From Ascaris suum (lineage: Eukaryota > Nematoda > Chromadorea > Rhabditida > Ascarididae), in contig CM024168.1 in assembly GCA_013433145.1 (NCBI GenBank), positions 16,810,868 to 16,874,867 on the forward strand: 64,000 nucleotides of DNA, written 5' to 3'. Position numbers and translations under genes: made by a program. Below are positions 14,000 to 38,400 of this stretch, piece by piece. Every line of letters starts with the position of its first letter. Position 1 is the first letter of the stretch. Below the pieces are notes generated by a model that had not been told where the DNA came from, searched no databases, and saw only the letters and a program-made list of their open reading frames with translations.

Positions 14000-14135
14000 T
14001 TTAAGAAAGAATCAGAAATTTTCACACAAAAGAGTTTCATGAACATGGACATATTAGAAAGTCAGTTGCGAAACAATGTAGATTCTGCATTTCTTGCCTT
14101 CATATCTACTCCTGGTCATCGATCAATAATCCTTA
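14000..14135 (+). CDS. Internal exon of an unrecognised gene
   Basis: A strong acceptor (ttttttctacag) and a strong donor (A|gtaagc at 14136) bound a fully open 136-bp exon, phase 0 in and phase 1 out. It encodes a Lys/Glu start (FKKESEIFTQKSF) and then MDILESQLRNNVDSAFLAF with ...STPGHRSIIL. It probably belongs to the gene whose terminal exon is at 15404, but that exon needs phase 2, so at least one exon is missing between them. A frame at 13054-13190 ending EAE|gtataa is a possible upstream exon. Confidence 0.4.
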
Positions 14136-14788
14136 GTAAGCCATAACTCTCAGTATAGATGTTCACTATGAATGAGCAATACCAAAGCTAAGAAAGGTAT
14201 AACGGTGAGAAAATGAGAAAAAATTTTCGTTTCATTACCTCTATCCTCCTGCCCCCTTCCCCCCTTTTTCCTCATCCATTACGCGTTTTGACCAACACAT
14301 TTTGTGCAGCAAATGCGCATCTTAGAAATCCTTACAAATAAGAACTCCATATCAGTGCAGTCAAAACGCTCAGTTCTTTGCTTCGAATTTAACTGATAGC
14401 TTTGTTCTAAATTTTCATGGCATCTCTTCAACCAATATGCATATAACCTCAGAGCATTCGATCACAAACTTATTTGCCGCTTTGTTTACATATTCTCATC
14501 AAAAAGAAAAAATTTTTATCAATATGAAATTCAATCACCTGTGAATTCTCGTACCAGCTGATAAAAGGATAATCTCGGCAAGTCATCGGTAATACAAGGA
14601 AAACTTTCCTGTCGGCAGAAACTTTAGATACGAAAGAATTCATTTCTCAACAATTTACTAGTTTATTTTTGCTTGACATTTAACAAAAATGATTGCAAAA
14701 ATTATCCTCATGCATTATTCTGATTCCATCGACTATTGTTTTGTCCGATCGGATTTGTGGTCTTGTTGTCTAAATCATATATACATAC

Positions 14789-14889
<101 letters not shown>

Positions 14890-15403
14890 TATTCACTCTT
14901 CACAGATCGTAGCTATGCCACTGTGAAAGCAAGAGTTCCTCTCTATAATTGATGTTTTGCGGTGATATATAATAAAGCAACATATTGTGGAGTGTTGATC
15001 CGCATAGTGGTTATTCATATTTGAGAGAATTCACGAAACCTGGGAATTCATAAGATTTCAAGTCATGTAGTATGGTGACGTTATTGTGAAAAAAAGTGGC
15101 AAGCATTTCTGCTAGTATGCTTGATATCCCTTCCAGATACGACAATTAGCAGTATTGATGTTATTAAACCAGAATTTTTGTCCTCATCGAAATTAGTCTT
15201 GCAGTTATATATGCGAGTAAAATTTACTCTGAGACTGAATCATCTCATGAATCAAAACAAACAAATTTCTCAATTTATTCCTAATAAACTCATATTTTAA
15301 ATACTTTTTTAAAAAATATAACATTCAATGTAACAAAATGTCAAGTGTAATGCAAGAATCACGCTGCATGTGCTTCGAGAGGACGCGATTGATAATTCAA
15401 TAG

Positions 15404-15527
15404 CGATGAGACCGAAGCCAACAATCGATCAAAAACGACAGATAAAAAAAACGAAGAAGTGAATCAGACCATTGAATCATCTGACACTGAATCGCCAACA
15501 TCTCATATAAAAGTCGATGATCAGTAG
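15404..15527 (+). CDS. Terminal exon, acidic/hydrophilic tail, unrecognised gene
   Basis: The acceptor gataattcaatag is followed by an open phase-2 frame of 40 residues (DETEANNRSKTTDKKNEEV, then QTIESSDTESPTSHIKVDDQ) and TAG at 15525-15527. AATAAA lies about 190 bp downstream (15719). The Asp/Glu/Ser/Thr-rich composition suggests a disordered C-terminus. It may pair with the exon at 14000-14135, but an intervening exon is not identified. Confidence 0.4.
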
Positions 15528-16370
15528 ATAGCAAATCAGACAACAGCCTTCAATTCACCTGTGAATTTCAACAGTTTTCATCTTTACTAAGCTTGAGGTA
15601 TTGCTCACTAAGGTCGATCCTTTGTTTTCGACAGTGATTCGTTTATTACTTGAATTTTTCTAATTTTTGAACTTGCTTACAAACATTGCAGCGTTTTGTC
15701 TAACAAAATCTTTATAAAGAATAAAAATTCTGAGATATGGAAATTTCCTTGATAAAGACAATAGATCAACCCTCGATGCCCCTTTAGCAATAGTGTACTC
15801 ACTGTGCTACCCATCAATAAAGTTTCTGATAGGGCACTTATTTGATTTATGCTTATGATGTCTTTAGATTATTGCAACGACTTATAGCAGTGATATGTTC
15901 ATTGAAACTTGTGGTGATCACAGAGTTGGTCACTCAACCTATAATGACCATCACTTAATGGCTATGGGGCTATGTGCATATTAATTTTAAAAAATGAATT
16001 AGGAAGAGCTTTAAGAAGTGGACATTAACAGCGACCATTATGTGGGCATAAAATTGGATGAAATTAATACTAAACACCGAGCAATAATTAGAATTAATGA
16101 ATATTATAGCCGCATTGATAAATCCTCTTCCGTTGAATACATGCAGTAACCATGGCGCAACAGATACTATGCAGCCAATATTTGGAAGACGATAAGAAGC
16201 TATTCAGTTTCACGCAAGTTCAATAATCTTAAACAGGCCATTTATTTGCTGCTATATCTATGAGCTTAAACAATCTGTATCTGTTAGCTCAATAATATTT
16301 AAGTTAACGGTACAAAATTGCTTCGAAAAAATCCTTTGTATTTTAGGTTGGCTTATAACTGTTTGCAAAG

Positions 16371-17752
16371 ATGAGAATTTTCACAGCGGTCGTATTGATA
16401 GTGGTGTTGGTTTGCGTGAATGCGGGCATCGACTTCTCGACGTGTGCAAGAATGGATGTTCCGGGGCTAAGCAAAGTTGCACGAGGATTATGCATTAATT
16501 CATGCAAATTTCAGGTCGGCGTTCTAAGTCACTGATCCTGTTTTCAGATGCGAATAGGCTTAGTGGCTAGGGTTAGGTTGACAAGGAAGAGAAACTTTTA
16601 ATAATGAATGAAAATCTTGAATACTATTGTGAATTTTAGATCTGGAGATATCGTAAAAATCTTTCTTGTATATTTGCACAGTATAAGGCAGTAGAACAAT
16701 AGCACACACTTGAGGATGTCTTCAAATAATGGTGCATAATTCTATCAATATTATAAGCCTTTGGGTACACCGAGAATCGACAATTGTTACTGATCACTGT
16801 GCAGCCTCGTATACCTTTGAACTGTGTCATTTCATGAACGCATCCCTTATCAGCAAACCTCACACATCATGATCCTCATACTCCTTTAGAAAATTTTCAC
16901 AATTCTAGATTGCACAGTCAAATGGTGCTCGAGAAAAGCCAATAGATCTAAGCAATTCCTGCAACGTTTCCGACACTGTCGGGATGTGTAATATTAGAGT
17001 GTTTGCTCTGGGTTAGCTGAAAGCTTGCACTAAAATTTATGTCGAATGACCTGCTTGTATTTAGCAATGTTACATATTCATGTAATATATGAACGAAGGC
17101 TTAAGTTTCAAGATAATTAAATAGGCTGGCACGATGAGCCCTTTACCTAATTATCAATAGCTGGTCATCCAGCTGTCGGTAACGTGATTGCTTTTCTGAT
17201 TACTGTTGAATGGCTTCGATCATATGACTGCCCTCCTCCAGCAACAATCAAAAATTTTTACATGCAGAGAGAGATATTTCAGCTGGTAAGATGGCCTGTA
17301 GGAATGCGCTAGATCCTATCGGGCCTAGAATTTTGTTCAGTTGGTCATATCGCTGCTATATGAAAACCCATATCGGAGCAACATATGTGCTAATTTTTTG
17401 GCCCTCTGAAGTAAATATAGCTTTCTTCGAAGATGCATATCGGACGTACCAACTATCATTATTCCAACTTAGTAGTTTCCGAGTTAAAACTACTGCATAA
17501 ACAAATGCATATCAATACACAAACACAGAAAGGCACATCAAAAACAACATCGTATGGTTGTTTGTCTCATAATGCAATTTTTCACGTAATTCATAGATTC
17601 ATGGGAAATGGAACCGCTCCCCGAATGAAAGAAGTAAAAAGAATATTTTACAGAATTGCGGCACAGGATATTGTGAAAAGCGCGGTGGTCGTCCGACCTG
17701 TGTATGCAGTCGTTGTGATAATGGAGGAGGATCATGGCCCGGACGTAAATGA
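16371..17752 (+). CDS. abf: ASABF/ABF-type nematode antimicrobial peptide
   Basis: Two exons, 16371-16514 and 17654-17752, joined in phase 0 across a 1139-bp intron, give an 80-residue precursor. Residues 1-18 (MRIFTAVVLIVVLVCVNA) are a signal peptide; the mature peptide of about 62 residues starts GIDFSTCARMDVPG. It has eight cysteines in the cysteine-stabilised alpha-beta pattern of nematode ABF peptides, with the family hallmarks CARMDVPGLSK, GLC-x3-SC, NCGTG-x-C and GGRPTC-x-C. The intron falls after CKFQ, just before NCGTG. The tail is Gly/basic (NGGGSWPGRK). Members of this family are secreted and kill bacteria, mainly Gram-positive, by membrane damage, and are induced by infection; that is family knowledge. 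The ATG used is the only one giving a signal peptide. AATAAA at 17869-17874 lies 117 bp beyond the stop. No neighbouring gene overlaps it. Confidence 0.93.
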
Positions 17753-20700
17753 ACTCTGACATAAAACAAATGCTTGCGAAATTTCAACTCATTTTCTGCC
17801 ATAAATGAAATTCCTAATTAAATATCTGATGTGAGTGATAAAGTAAAAGCAAAAAATATACTTCATGAAATAAAGTTGTAGCGTGTATAGCAAAGAAAAA
17901 CCAATATGTAAATTTTGGAAGATATGCATGGCAAAAGAGCTTTTTTTTTTGCATTTCTATGCACTCTATTCGCTTTTATTGCTTGTCATATGCATGAAAC
18001 GAATGTAAGAGCCAGGCAATTTCTGCTTTTAATCTCTCCATTCAGGCACAACTATAAATATCAGTAAAAGTTTTTATTTTCACTCAATATTTCATTCTAA
18101 GCGTTCTTGTTTTTTTACGCTTTCTCTTTCCATTTCATTGTCCACATGAAGCCTATTTTATAAGAACTTTCATTTCCCTATGCGGTTGAAACTTTCAAAG
18201 ATGAAAAATACTCAATATAAAACTTCGCAAGCAACAATATAAATATCTTATCGATATCTTCATATCGTCCCTTATCGTTCATCTATGAAGATCGCCGTAT
18301 TGTTTAAGCGATGCGAACGGATTCCCTTGTATTGTACAAGAATCACATATAAAGTGCTCAACAATGCATATGTTGAAAGTGAAGAGCATTTTGAAAATCT
18401 CAACAAACGATTGAGAGCTTTTTTCATGGATAAAGATGAAAACATTTATGAGTCCACGAATATGTGTTTTCCAATACGGAGGTGTGATGTTAGAATTATT
18501 AAGTTACTTCACTTACGACAATAAAATACATTTGCTATTAACTATGTATCATATTTGATTGTTGACTCTCAACACGTGTTTAGACAGTAAAACCTCCTAG
18601 ATATATCATATTGTTGACCCGAAAATTAACCTCTTAAACACATTTTTTTTTGAAGTTTTAACATAGGCATAGAAATATACATGATTGAAAACCTTTAAAA
18701 GCTTGAAGGCTGTTGCCATTATGAGCGGCAATTATGATGATGATGATAGCGGAAAATTGGCGTCTTTTTTGGAGTCTTTAGATGGAATTCATTTACAGAT
18801 AACATATTACGAATAGTAAACACCTCATCAACGAAATAATAAACTCGAAAATATTTTCAAATCTTGATTAGTACAATAACCCTTAGAAATTTTTCAATTA
18901 AAAGCTCAATTTCTGTAAACTATCAGTGATGTGAAATGCAAAAATGATCGTTATGAAAGATATGTAGATTTTTTTTTCTCCATAAGAATATCTATGGCTG
19001 CTTCTCAAATTTACTGAAGCAATGCGAAAATTGCTGAAGAAAAATATTGCGCCACTATTTTAACACATGAAGAAGATTACCCTGGAAGGAAAATATATGC
19101 TCATATGTCGAGAGGAAATTGAAAAATATCCCTTTAGGCAATGACCACTGGCTATAATTTGAAGCATTTGAAGACTTTGTTAGTGCACTGTAACATTCAG
19201 GACATATCCGCTGCACTGAGAATCACGAGATTTTTCTCAACCGCGTTCGTATTTAGCTGTCCAAGTTGTGCGCCTTTTCTAAACGTTTGATACCGAATAT
19301 GTGCATCTTTATTCCGACTACGACAACAGTGTGCCTTCACAAACGACTCTGCGCAAGGATATGACAATACATCCGCCGTTTTTTTTTAATACAGCTAAAA
19401 TTTGCATTGTTGTAGAGAAAATGCGTCACATTCATATACATAGTAAGGAGCTTTTGGTCTTTGGTTGTAATGGAGCCTTACTCCAGCAAACACAAAATAT
19501 TTGCTCATGTTTATTGCAAAAATTATTTGGAGTATCGAATTTAAAGACTATTTTGATCAAATACGAAAGTAATAATTTGAAGTGCATGAGGAATAAATAT
19601 GAAGCTGAAATAAGGCAAGATTTTTCTCGATATTTTTTATCGTTGAAACGTCTTTGATTAATTATACGCCAAAAAATACTTGATGATTCGATGGATTTCT
19701 GCTATAAATTTTAAAAAATAAACATTTTTTAAAATTTTTTCTCCACTTCTTCTCAACTTATTCTTTACAGCATTTCTATGAGTGAACTTCATAATCATTA
19801 TTTCTAAAGGCACTCATAAATACAATTATCATAGTTCTATGCTTATAGAAATCTCCGAAAAAAAAAGGATAGGTTTTTCAAATGGCACCGATTATCTTGA
19901 GAAATATCCATGTTTTGTTCTTCATTATAGCAATAAACATAGATGTCTTTTCGAATAAAAACAAACAAAAATCATTTAATAATAATACTAAAATATCTAA
20001 TTCATCAAGACTACATTTCTTTGAGACCGGAAATCACAGAGTGCATAAGTTATCGAGGAAATGAAGTCAACAACATGCTATCATAAAGATGAAATCGTGA
20101 ATTATCCCCCGCCGTTGCTATAATTTTTGGTGGGAGTAATAAAGAAATGGCCAATACTGATGAAACCCATTTGAATATGCAAATCGAAACGGTTTGGCAC
20201 ATGCCGATCTTGAAATGAATGTACCACATCCATCAACATTACGACCAGGGGCATACATCTTCCATTTTTTCGTGCACATTTCTTAAGCGTTTCTCTTAAA
20301 TATGAGGAATGAATGAAGAATGAAGCGATGAATTCTTGGCACAAAAATGACTAAAACATATTTTCAGCATTCTTAAACTACCATACTTTATACGTATGGC
20401 GTTTAGAGAATGAAACAGTATTTATTGTATACCATTATTGTGTATGATGTTTATGCTAGCGTAGAGATGCTAAAAGAAATAAATAACATTAGCATAATAG
20501 CACATAAAAGATTTAACATCATTGCGAAAGCAAAAAAAAAAATGTAGGAAAAAAAAAGGAAAATATAAAATGATGAAAACTTTCTTCGAGAAAAATTTGG
20601 AATATAATATTTCCTTTAGGCGTTCCATGAAACCTATTGAGTATCGTTTTTTAAGGCAAAAATTTGAGAACTCAATAGAACTATTCACTTGTATTCCGAT

Positions 20701-20880
20701 CATTTAGTCATAAAATCTCATTTTTGAATTGTAATTATTTCTGTTAGAGTTCAACAGCTAATTCTGATGAGCTTCCGGTTGTTCTCTTTCGATTTTGTGC
20801 CTGACCCAAGCGATGAACCTCTGAAATATGGTTTTATTTAAGCTACGTTGGGATTTTCTGAAATCAGCCAGCTAACAACA
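17753..20880. other. Gene-poor stretch with weak small ORFs
   Basis: Three ORFs have real ATGs but no other support. 18285-18524 encodes 79 residues (MKIAVLFKRCERIPLYC...) with an acidic middle. 19882-20064 encodes 60 residues beginning with a signal-like segment (MAPIILRNIHVLFFIIAI) and ending basic. 20570-20707 encodes a basic 45-residue frame (MMKTFFEKNLEYNISF...). Each could be a small gene or chance; I recognise none. Confidence 0.25.
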
Positions 20881-20904
20881 TAATTATTCAATTATTATCG
20901 TCTG

Positions 20905-21420
20905 TTTAACTTAACGCCGTCAGTCTGTAGAGTGTTAGAAATCATCGCTGAACATTCACTTCTTAAGTATTTCATCAGTCTAAATTTGGCTATCCCTGCT
21001 CAATCTGTGTTTAATCTGGATCACCTAAAATATCACACACGTGATTCAACCTTTAGGAAGCTAGATCATCGCTATGAATAGTGGAAAATTCATACAGGAT
21101 TGATTTATACTGACTCTGCGAAAGTATTTGATGTCATTTGTCCTATAAAGTTGTTTTAGAAATTAGACGGCTCTAGGATCACTTAGTCCTTGGTGAAGCG
21201 GATTGAAGAATGTCTCATTGAGAGATCTTTAGAGCCGAAATCGGAAGTTCACTGTCGAATTCTTACACTGTGATTGGATGTGCTTCAGGAGATGCTCTGG
21301 AGCCTCTTTTGCTCCTCATTTTTACTAACAATGCTAAAAAGATTACAGAAGTTCAAAGATCAACGTATTCCTGAGGCGATCTATGCGAGCGACTGATAGT
21401 GAACAGGGTGTAAGTTTTCA
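20905..21420 (+). mobile_element. Decayed LINE reverse transcriptase fragment
   Basis: In one frame interrupted by several stops, the sequence follows the finger/palm region of a LINE reverse transcriptase: 'RPVSLT'-like LTPSVCRVLE, then LLKYFISLNLAIPAQSVF, then GLIYTDSAKVFDVI (the Y-x-D-x-A-x-x-F-D catalytic block A), then KLF.KLDGSRI. The usual 'GVPQGSVLGPLLF' appears only as a shifted remnant near 21300 and the YADD block is not recognisable. It is on the opposite strand to the LINE at 0.7-2.1 kb. Old and dead. Confidence 0.7.
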
Positions 21421-22453
21421 ACACTCTGGACGAATCAGCGGAGATGATCAATTTTTTAAGACTGTTAATCATTTCATTCGATGACCAATTTCTCTTCATT
21501 TCAAATGTTACCAAATACGATTGATTACAAAAATTGCAAATTTTACAAGAATTTCCGTCAACATTCCCGAAAAGTTCAGTGTTAACGGAAAATCATCAGC
21601 AGGAACTTTATACTCAGCACCTAACATACATCAAATAGTTCTCCATTAAATTCCATACTAAAGAAAAAAGGAACTAAAAAATTTTACTTCTGTGCCATCG
21701 ACGCATATGTGCTATCACATATGTGAAATTATACAACGCGACATAATATTACTTCGTTTTTTTCACTTTTGATGATAGTTGTATGCTGAAATGTTGAGCA
21801 GAAACATCGATCTCTACACTGCTATCGTCTAAAATTTCATAATAACGCTGCTAGGACTATACGAAAAAAGAAAAACAGAGTATTTGAATGAGTCCTTCAT
21901 TCCTTCGAAGCCATGAACTTCTGTGAATTTTTGCACAGGAGTGACAACGCCCTGAATAATCGTCTCGCACGCACTAATTCGGCCTAATGGCCCCATTAAC
22001 CAGCTAGGTGTTAATAATGCTTGTATGGGGCAAACCTGAGCTTGTCGATGTCGTTATCCGGCTACTATTAGTGATTTCCTGTGAGGGATTCCGAGACAGT
22101 CTGACCTGACCACCGGTGATGCGTTCGTATTTTGATTCCTCTGGAATGAATGGCTATAGGAAGGATTTTTTTTTTTGAAAACAGCTGCATAAAACCTCTC
22201 CGAAGTTGAAGTTGGTTTGTGCCGACCGAAAAAGATCAGTCCCTCAGATTTTGTCAGCTTGCAACCGACATTCGCTTCTCATTGCACGCCTGTGCTCAGT
22301 AAACAATCGACATTTTAAAAACTAAACTCATCGACAGTCCCAATATAGTTTTTGCCGAATGTATTCGGTCGGTAGCAGACCAGAACTAATGAAATGCATT
22401 CAGATTTAAACCGATCTCTATGTTTAACAAACGTCTTTCCGATCTTAGTCACC

Positions 22454-34158
<11,705 letters not shown>

Positions 34159-34267
34159 CTGCAAAAGGTACTAACGTTCAACGTTGTTCTGGAAATGCTC
34201 TCATGCGCATGCTCTTTCAATTAACTTTCGCTACACGCTCTTATTCCCCGCTTACTATATTCGAGTC

Positions 34268-34410
34268 ATTCTTGAATTATTTGTGCGGCGGTGCTCAACT
34301 TTGGCCTGCAATTTCTGGATTTTTCTTGTCATTTCCAAGGTTACGAGTTGTGACCAAGCAGAAATGTCGGAACCCTCGCTTTGAGTGAGAGAATTGGGTT
34401 TACTTCTAAT
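34268..34410 (-). other. Unplaced coiled-coil-like open frame
   Basis: A minus-strand frame contains LVTLEMTRKIQKLQAKVE and then HRRTNNSRMTRI before a gtaagc-type donor (TA|gtaagc). It looks like a 5' exon of the coiled-coil gene, but its phase-2 end does not match the phase-1 entry of the exon at 34158. It may be an alternative exon or a decayed duplicate. Confidence 0.3.
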
Positions 34411-34934
34411 AGCGAGCAATATTGTCCGCAGTTGTTATCGGGAAGAATGATCTTGTCGTTTGTTGACAGTCAGCCTCATAAATGAAATGGAAAAACGCAC
34501 GGTGGCAGCGTGGGGTAAGCTGTGCCCATGTATCATCGAATCCGTCCCTTCTATGAACGTGAATCGCTGGAGGACCTGAACGGCGGGACTGAGCAGTAAC
34601 TAACTCACACAACCAAACTGATAGACCTACCAAACTCTTAGGATATTCACCACCATAAATCAGCCTAACTGGAGAACTTCCAGAGCAGGTGAAGAAAAGT
34701 GCAATGTCTGAGGTGGCATTATCTTCAAATTCAACAAAGTTGTAACATTATCCTCAAATCCAACAAAGATCCTCAAATTCCACATATTTTTTCACTCCCC
34801 ACAGACGAAATTTTCAATTGCAACTTCTACTTCGTGATGCACTCTTTAATGAAATCATTCTCTTATTGCCGCAGTACCTACTGTTGCAGTAGGCCTGCTA
34901 CAACATGTCTCCTGCCAATTCATTCCATCATATG

Positions 34935-35195
34935 ATATGTCATTCAGAGCCATCGATTTCATTCGTCTTTCTGATAGAGGCCATGAATAGGGGCCATGCG
35001 TGTGTAAGCAAAATGTTGTGAATTCCACACAACTTAACTAAGATATCTGGAGCTCTCTCGATTAGTTGCTGAGGTGCCCACTTCAGCGATTTAGTGAGAA
35101 CGTACAATAGATACGCAAATTTCAAAGAAACGTCATTAAATGCCTTCAATAACGCGGACAACTCGTCCCCACCGCCAATCATTAGGTCTCCTCCA
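34935..35195 (-). CDS. Orphan coding exon, unrecognised
   Basis: The acceptor ttccttatag opens a long frame reading SKHLYGGDLMIGGGDELSAL, then a helical stretch (AFNDVSLKFAYLLYVLTKSL, KWAPQQLIERAPDIL), ending TGA at about 34935. A gttaag donor follows PDIL, so it could instead be an internal exon leading to the coiled-coil gene. Length and composition are coding-like. I recognise no family. Confidence 0.35.
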
Positions 35196-35224
35196 TAGAG
35201 GTGCTTGCTCCTATAAGGAAATTA

Positions 35225-35362
35225 CTAAGCATTTTCATCGAAAACAACCGTACACTCACATGGAACATTGTGGACGACTTCAGGAAGATCAAGCATTCCC
35301 GCATAGGACGAGCGTACTCTTGCTGTACACATACAGACAATATCACGAACGCCACATTCGTC
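35225..35362 (-). CDS. Orphan terminal exon with Cys residues, unrecognised
   Basis: An AAG acceptor at 35363 opens a 45-codon frame (DECGVRDIVCMCTARVRSS, then LPEVVHNVPCECTVVFDENA) ending TAG at 35227-35225. It lies 475 bp downstream of the four-exon Cys-rich gene on the same strand, but no donor of that gene joins it in phase. It may be the end of a related secreted gene or a decayed copy. Confidence 0.35.
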   Translation of the reverse strand, partial: DECGVRDIVCMCTARVRSSYAGMLDLPEVVHNVPCECTVVFDENA

Positions 35363-35836
35363 CTTCACGTTACATTAGCATACAAATCTGGAAATCGATT
35401 CGCCGTTTCAGTTCATATGTAAATTCTCGGACATTTTACATAAAGCAAATCTTAACCTGCAAAACCCTTCACACAATCCTATCCATCGGCTCCCTAAAAA
35501 AAAGCCAATTTTCCCACGCTCTCTATCTTTGTGACCTTGAGCCGGGTCTCTGCACTCAAGAAAGCAGCTGTCGGCTCTACGACCCTTTAAATCTGAGAAA
35601 AAAAAAGATACTTAAATCTAAGGAAAAATACATGTGCAAATAGTTGAACCTAAAACAAACATTTTATTCAAAGAAATAAAGGCAAAACAAACATTATTAC
35701 GTTATAAAACATACAAAGAAGACTAGAGACAACTCAATCAACGGAAGACGGATGATAGCCTACATTCGGAATTTCAGATCGTCTGTCGGAGCGTCACGAA
35801 AACTTTGAGGCCATATGCTGCGTTTGTCGACTTGTC

Positions 35837-38142
35837 TCAAAAGCATGCGCATGTACCGGAGTTACAAGGTAAGCCGAAGCATGAATCCGTGTTCGGTTCA
35901 CAGTTTTCTTGGTTGCAGAATTTCAACAACGCGTCGAAGTGTGACTCGAAGCCGTTTAGCTTGAAGCCTGAAACATCTGAATTGAGAAACTGTTATAAGA
36001 ACATTAATCCCCAAAAAAACGAAATAGCGGCGAATTCACTCACTTCCAAACCTACGCTTCTACATTCATCCGAATTCATATTCATAAAAAATTTATTTCG
36101 ATAACCCTGAGAATATTTTGTAGTCTTCTATCCAGTTCGAAGTCATTGAATTTGGTTGAATTTGATTATCCACCGCTGCAATCTGCGTTTAATGTACGTT
36201 CCACGTGCACGACAATAGATGGGATCTGTCAGGTTATTTTTCGCTTACACACTTAATACTGGCTGCTTATCCTAATTTAAGTCGTCTGAAGACTTAACGG
36301 CAAAAATCCATGTGAGTTTGCGCATTTGGAAAATCTTTGAAGTGAAAACCCTCAAGTGAATACTTGGCGAATAGTGCGACTTCTATGTGCCACTCGTGCT
36401 CCCTTCATGCTATCCATATTTGCTATCATTGTCGAAGGATCGATGACTGCATATAGAATGTGAATAGACCAATATTAAGCATTGAAAATAAAAAGCAATT
36501 TTCAGTACTCCCAGAATGAGGCAAGTGGACGTTTAGATTTGGCTAATCCAATCGATAGCAGGATGCATGAAAATCAGGATAGTTTCCGTGTTCTCAGTTT
36601 TCCCGAAATATACTATATCCAAGCGAACACTACTCCTAAAAAACATTATGGTGTGCGAACAATGCTATGGCATGAAAGAGGCGTCAAACAAAAAAATTAA
36701 CCTCTGTCGCAATCACACAGCATAGTCTGATTATTGCAAGCGCCTTTCAGTCCACCGCAATTCGAATCATCATCGCACTTCGCAAGTGGTACACATGCAC
36801 CGCAATTACATGTACCGACCGCGATTCCAAGACAACTGCCTATAAATAATCCCTGTGCTGGTTTTTTGAAGTATATTACGTGTTATTCATCTGGATAAGC
36901 CTTCTCCATCTTAAGGTTATGTGCCTCCTTCGCGAATCTCTGGGAGGACCCGGAAATTAAGCTAGAAAAAAGTCTGCAAACGAAACGTGGAGCACCCTCA
37001 ACGGAACAACACGAAAGGAGTGAAAACTTCTGGTGACGAAACAAATGAGGTGTATCGTTATCAACGCTAGACCCTAGTCCGACTGCTGGGCACAGCATGC
37101 TTAACTGTCGGATATCGTTGAAATAAACCAATCTTTCAATTAACATCACAAAGCCGACCACCTCTGTGATCAACATCGAGCCGAATAGTATCGAAAACCT
37201 AAAATCCTAACCCATCGCTTTGAACTTCCCGTGAAAGAAATTACAGGTTGCCAACGATGATATCTTTATCTGTTTTCAATTTCAGTAAGCATGAACCTCC
37301 AAAGCAATCGTCGTCAATGAAGCAAGTCTTCGCCGGAACGCATTTCGCAGTCTCGTTGTCCTCAGCACGTGACCATTGTCCCTTGCATATTACTAAAAAT
37401 GCCATTCTTTAGATCACACTCGAAATACACAAGGCAATAATCGTGCAATGCATTACTAATCCTTAGACTATTAGAATCTTAGAAAGTCATTGAAATACCC
37501 TAATGTGTTAAAAAAAACGATTCATTGAGACGCTTGATGTTAACGATAGACGATTATGGCCGATTGGCAGCAACGACTGCAAAACCGCCACTTATTTCAG
37601 CAGCCCTAATTCCCCACTTCGAATAGGCGTTGTCGATTTCGAATCTGTACAGAACTCAACAACGAATCCAACCTCTTGGCGATAATTAATAATAAGGCTG
37701 CTGATATGGAACACTTCATCCCCACTGAAGCATCGGAAAACGAAATGGATTTCTCAACTACACGACAAGCCGAATAAGCGGCATGGTAACAACTCGGAGG
37801 TTTCTATAAAGTGACCTATCTTGAAAAATCCAGACGATGAATGTGAAAATGCAATTTTAGTGCTTAAAAATGAAAATCACGTAAAATTCATTTCAAGCAT
37901 ATCGAAACATCGGTGTTCTTTCTCTCTCATCTCTTTCGCTCCAATCAAAATATACGGAACACACTGTTTCATATCCACCTACATCGCTATATCTAAGGTG
38001 AACCAGGCGAAGATGAAATAATGGGCAAGTCACCATCATCGTCGTCGCATCCACTCCAAAGGGCCAAGCGTTGCGATTTCCCGAATGCTCCGAACACAAC
38101 TGCAGCAAGCACTACGCCCAACGCAAGCCACGCTCTTTCCAT
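35837..38142 (-). CDS. Secreted 21-cysteine protein, EB-module-like
   Basis: Four exons join perfectly in phase: 38142-38034, 37392-37245, 36835-36702 and 35967-35837 (stop TGA 35839-35837), giving 173 residues. Residues 1-21 (MERAWLALGVVLAAVVFGAFG) are a signal peptide. The rest has 21 cysteines with an internal repeat: KCVPAKTCFIDDDCFGGSC in exon 2 and CVPLAKCDDDSNCGG in exon 3, followed by CDCDRG. The spacing (C-x5-C-x-D-D-x-x-C-x-G-G ... C-x-C) resembles nematode EB modules of secreted and cuticle-facing proteins; this is a pattern call only. If exon 3 is read through its donor (AGA G|gttaat), it meets a TAA after CDCDRG, giving a possible shorter 131-residue form. AATAAA on the minus strand (35668-35663) lies about 170 bp downstream. 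Function unknown. Confidence 0.75.
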
Positions 38143-38400
38143 CGCAAGTGTTCGCAAGATGATAGCTTCGGCTGCAAATATAGGTACTTGGTAATATCAG
38201 TAACCGGCCACTGACAATGAAACGACGACAATATCTCACCAAGAATCGCATTAATTCATACCCTTCTTGACCGAAAGCATTCAGTCTTTGAACCAACCCC
38301 AAACATCAACTGTATATCTAACGACTCATTAATCTGAATTTAGTTATGCCGAACGAAATATAAAGCTCAGATAATATAAACACCGAGAATTCCACTTGAC

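Noticed and set aside
35140..35643. 167-residue plus-strand frame
   Set aside because: It overlaps two minus-strand exons with good acceptors and better amino-acid composition; treated as a shadow.
36482..36700. 72-residue plus-strand frame next to exon 3 of the 21-Cys gene
   Set aside because: No splice context, and it lies in the intron between phase-matched exons 3 and 4 of the minus-strand gene.
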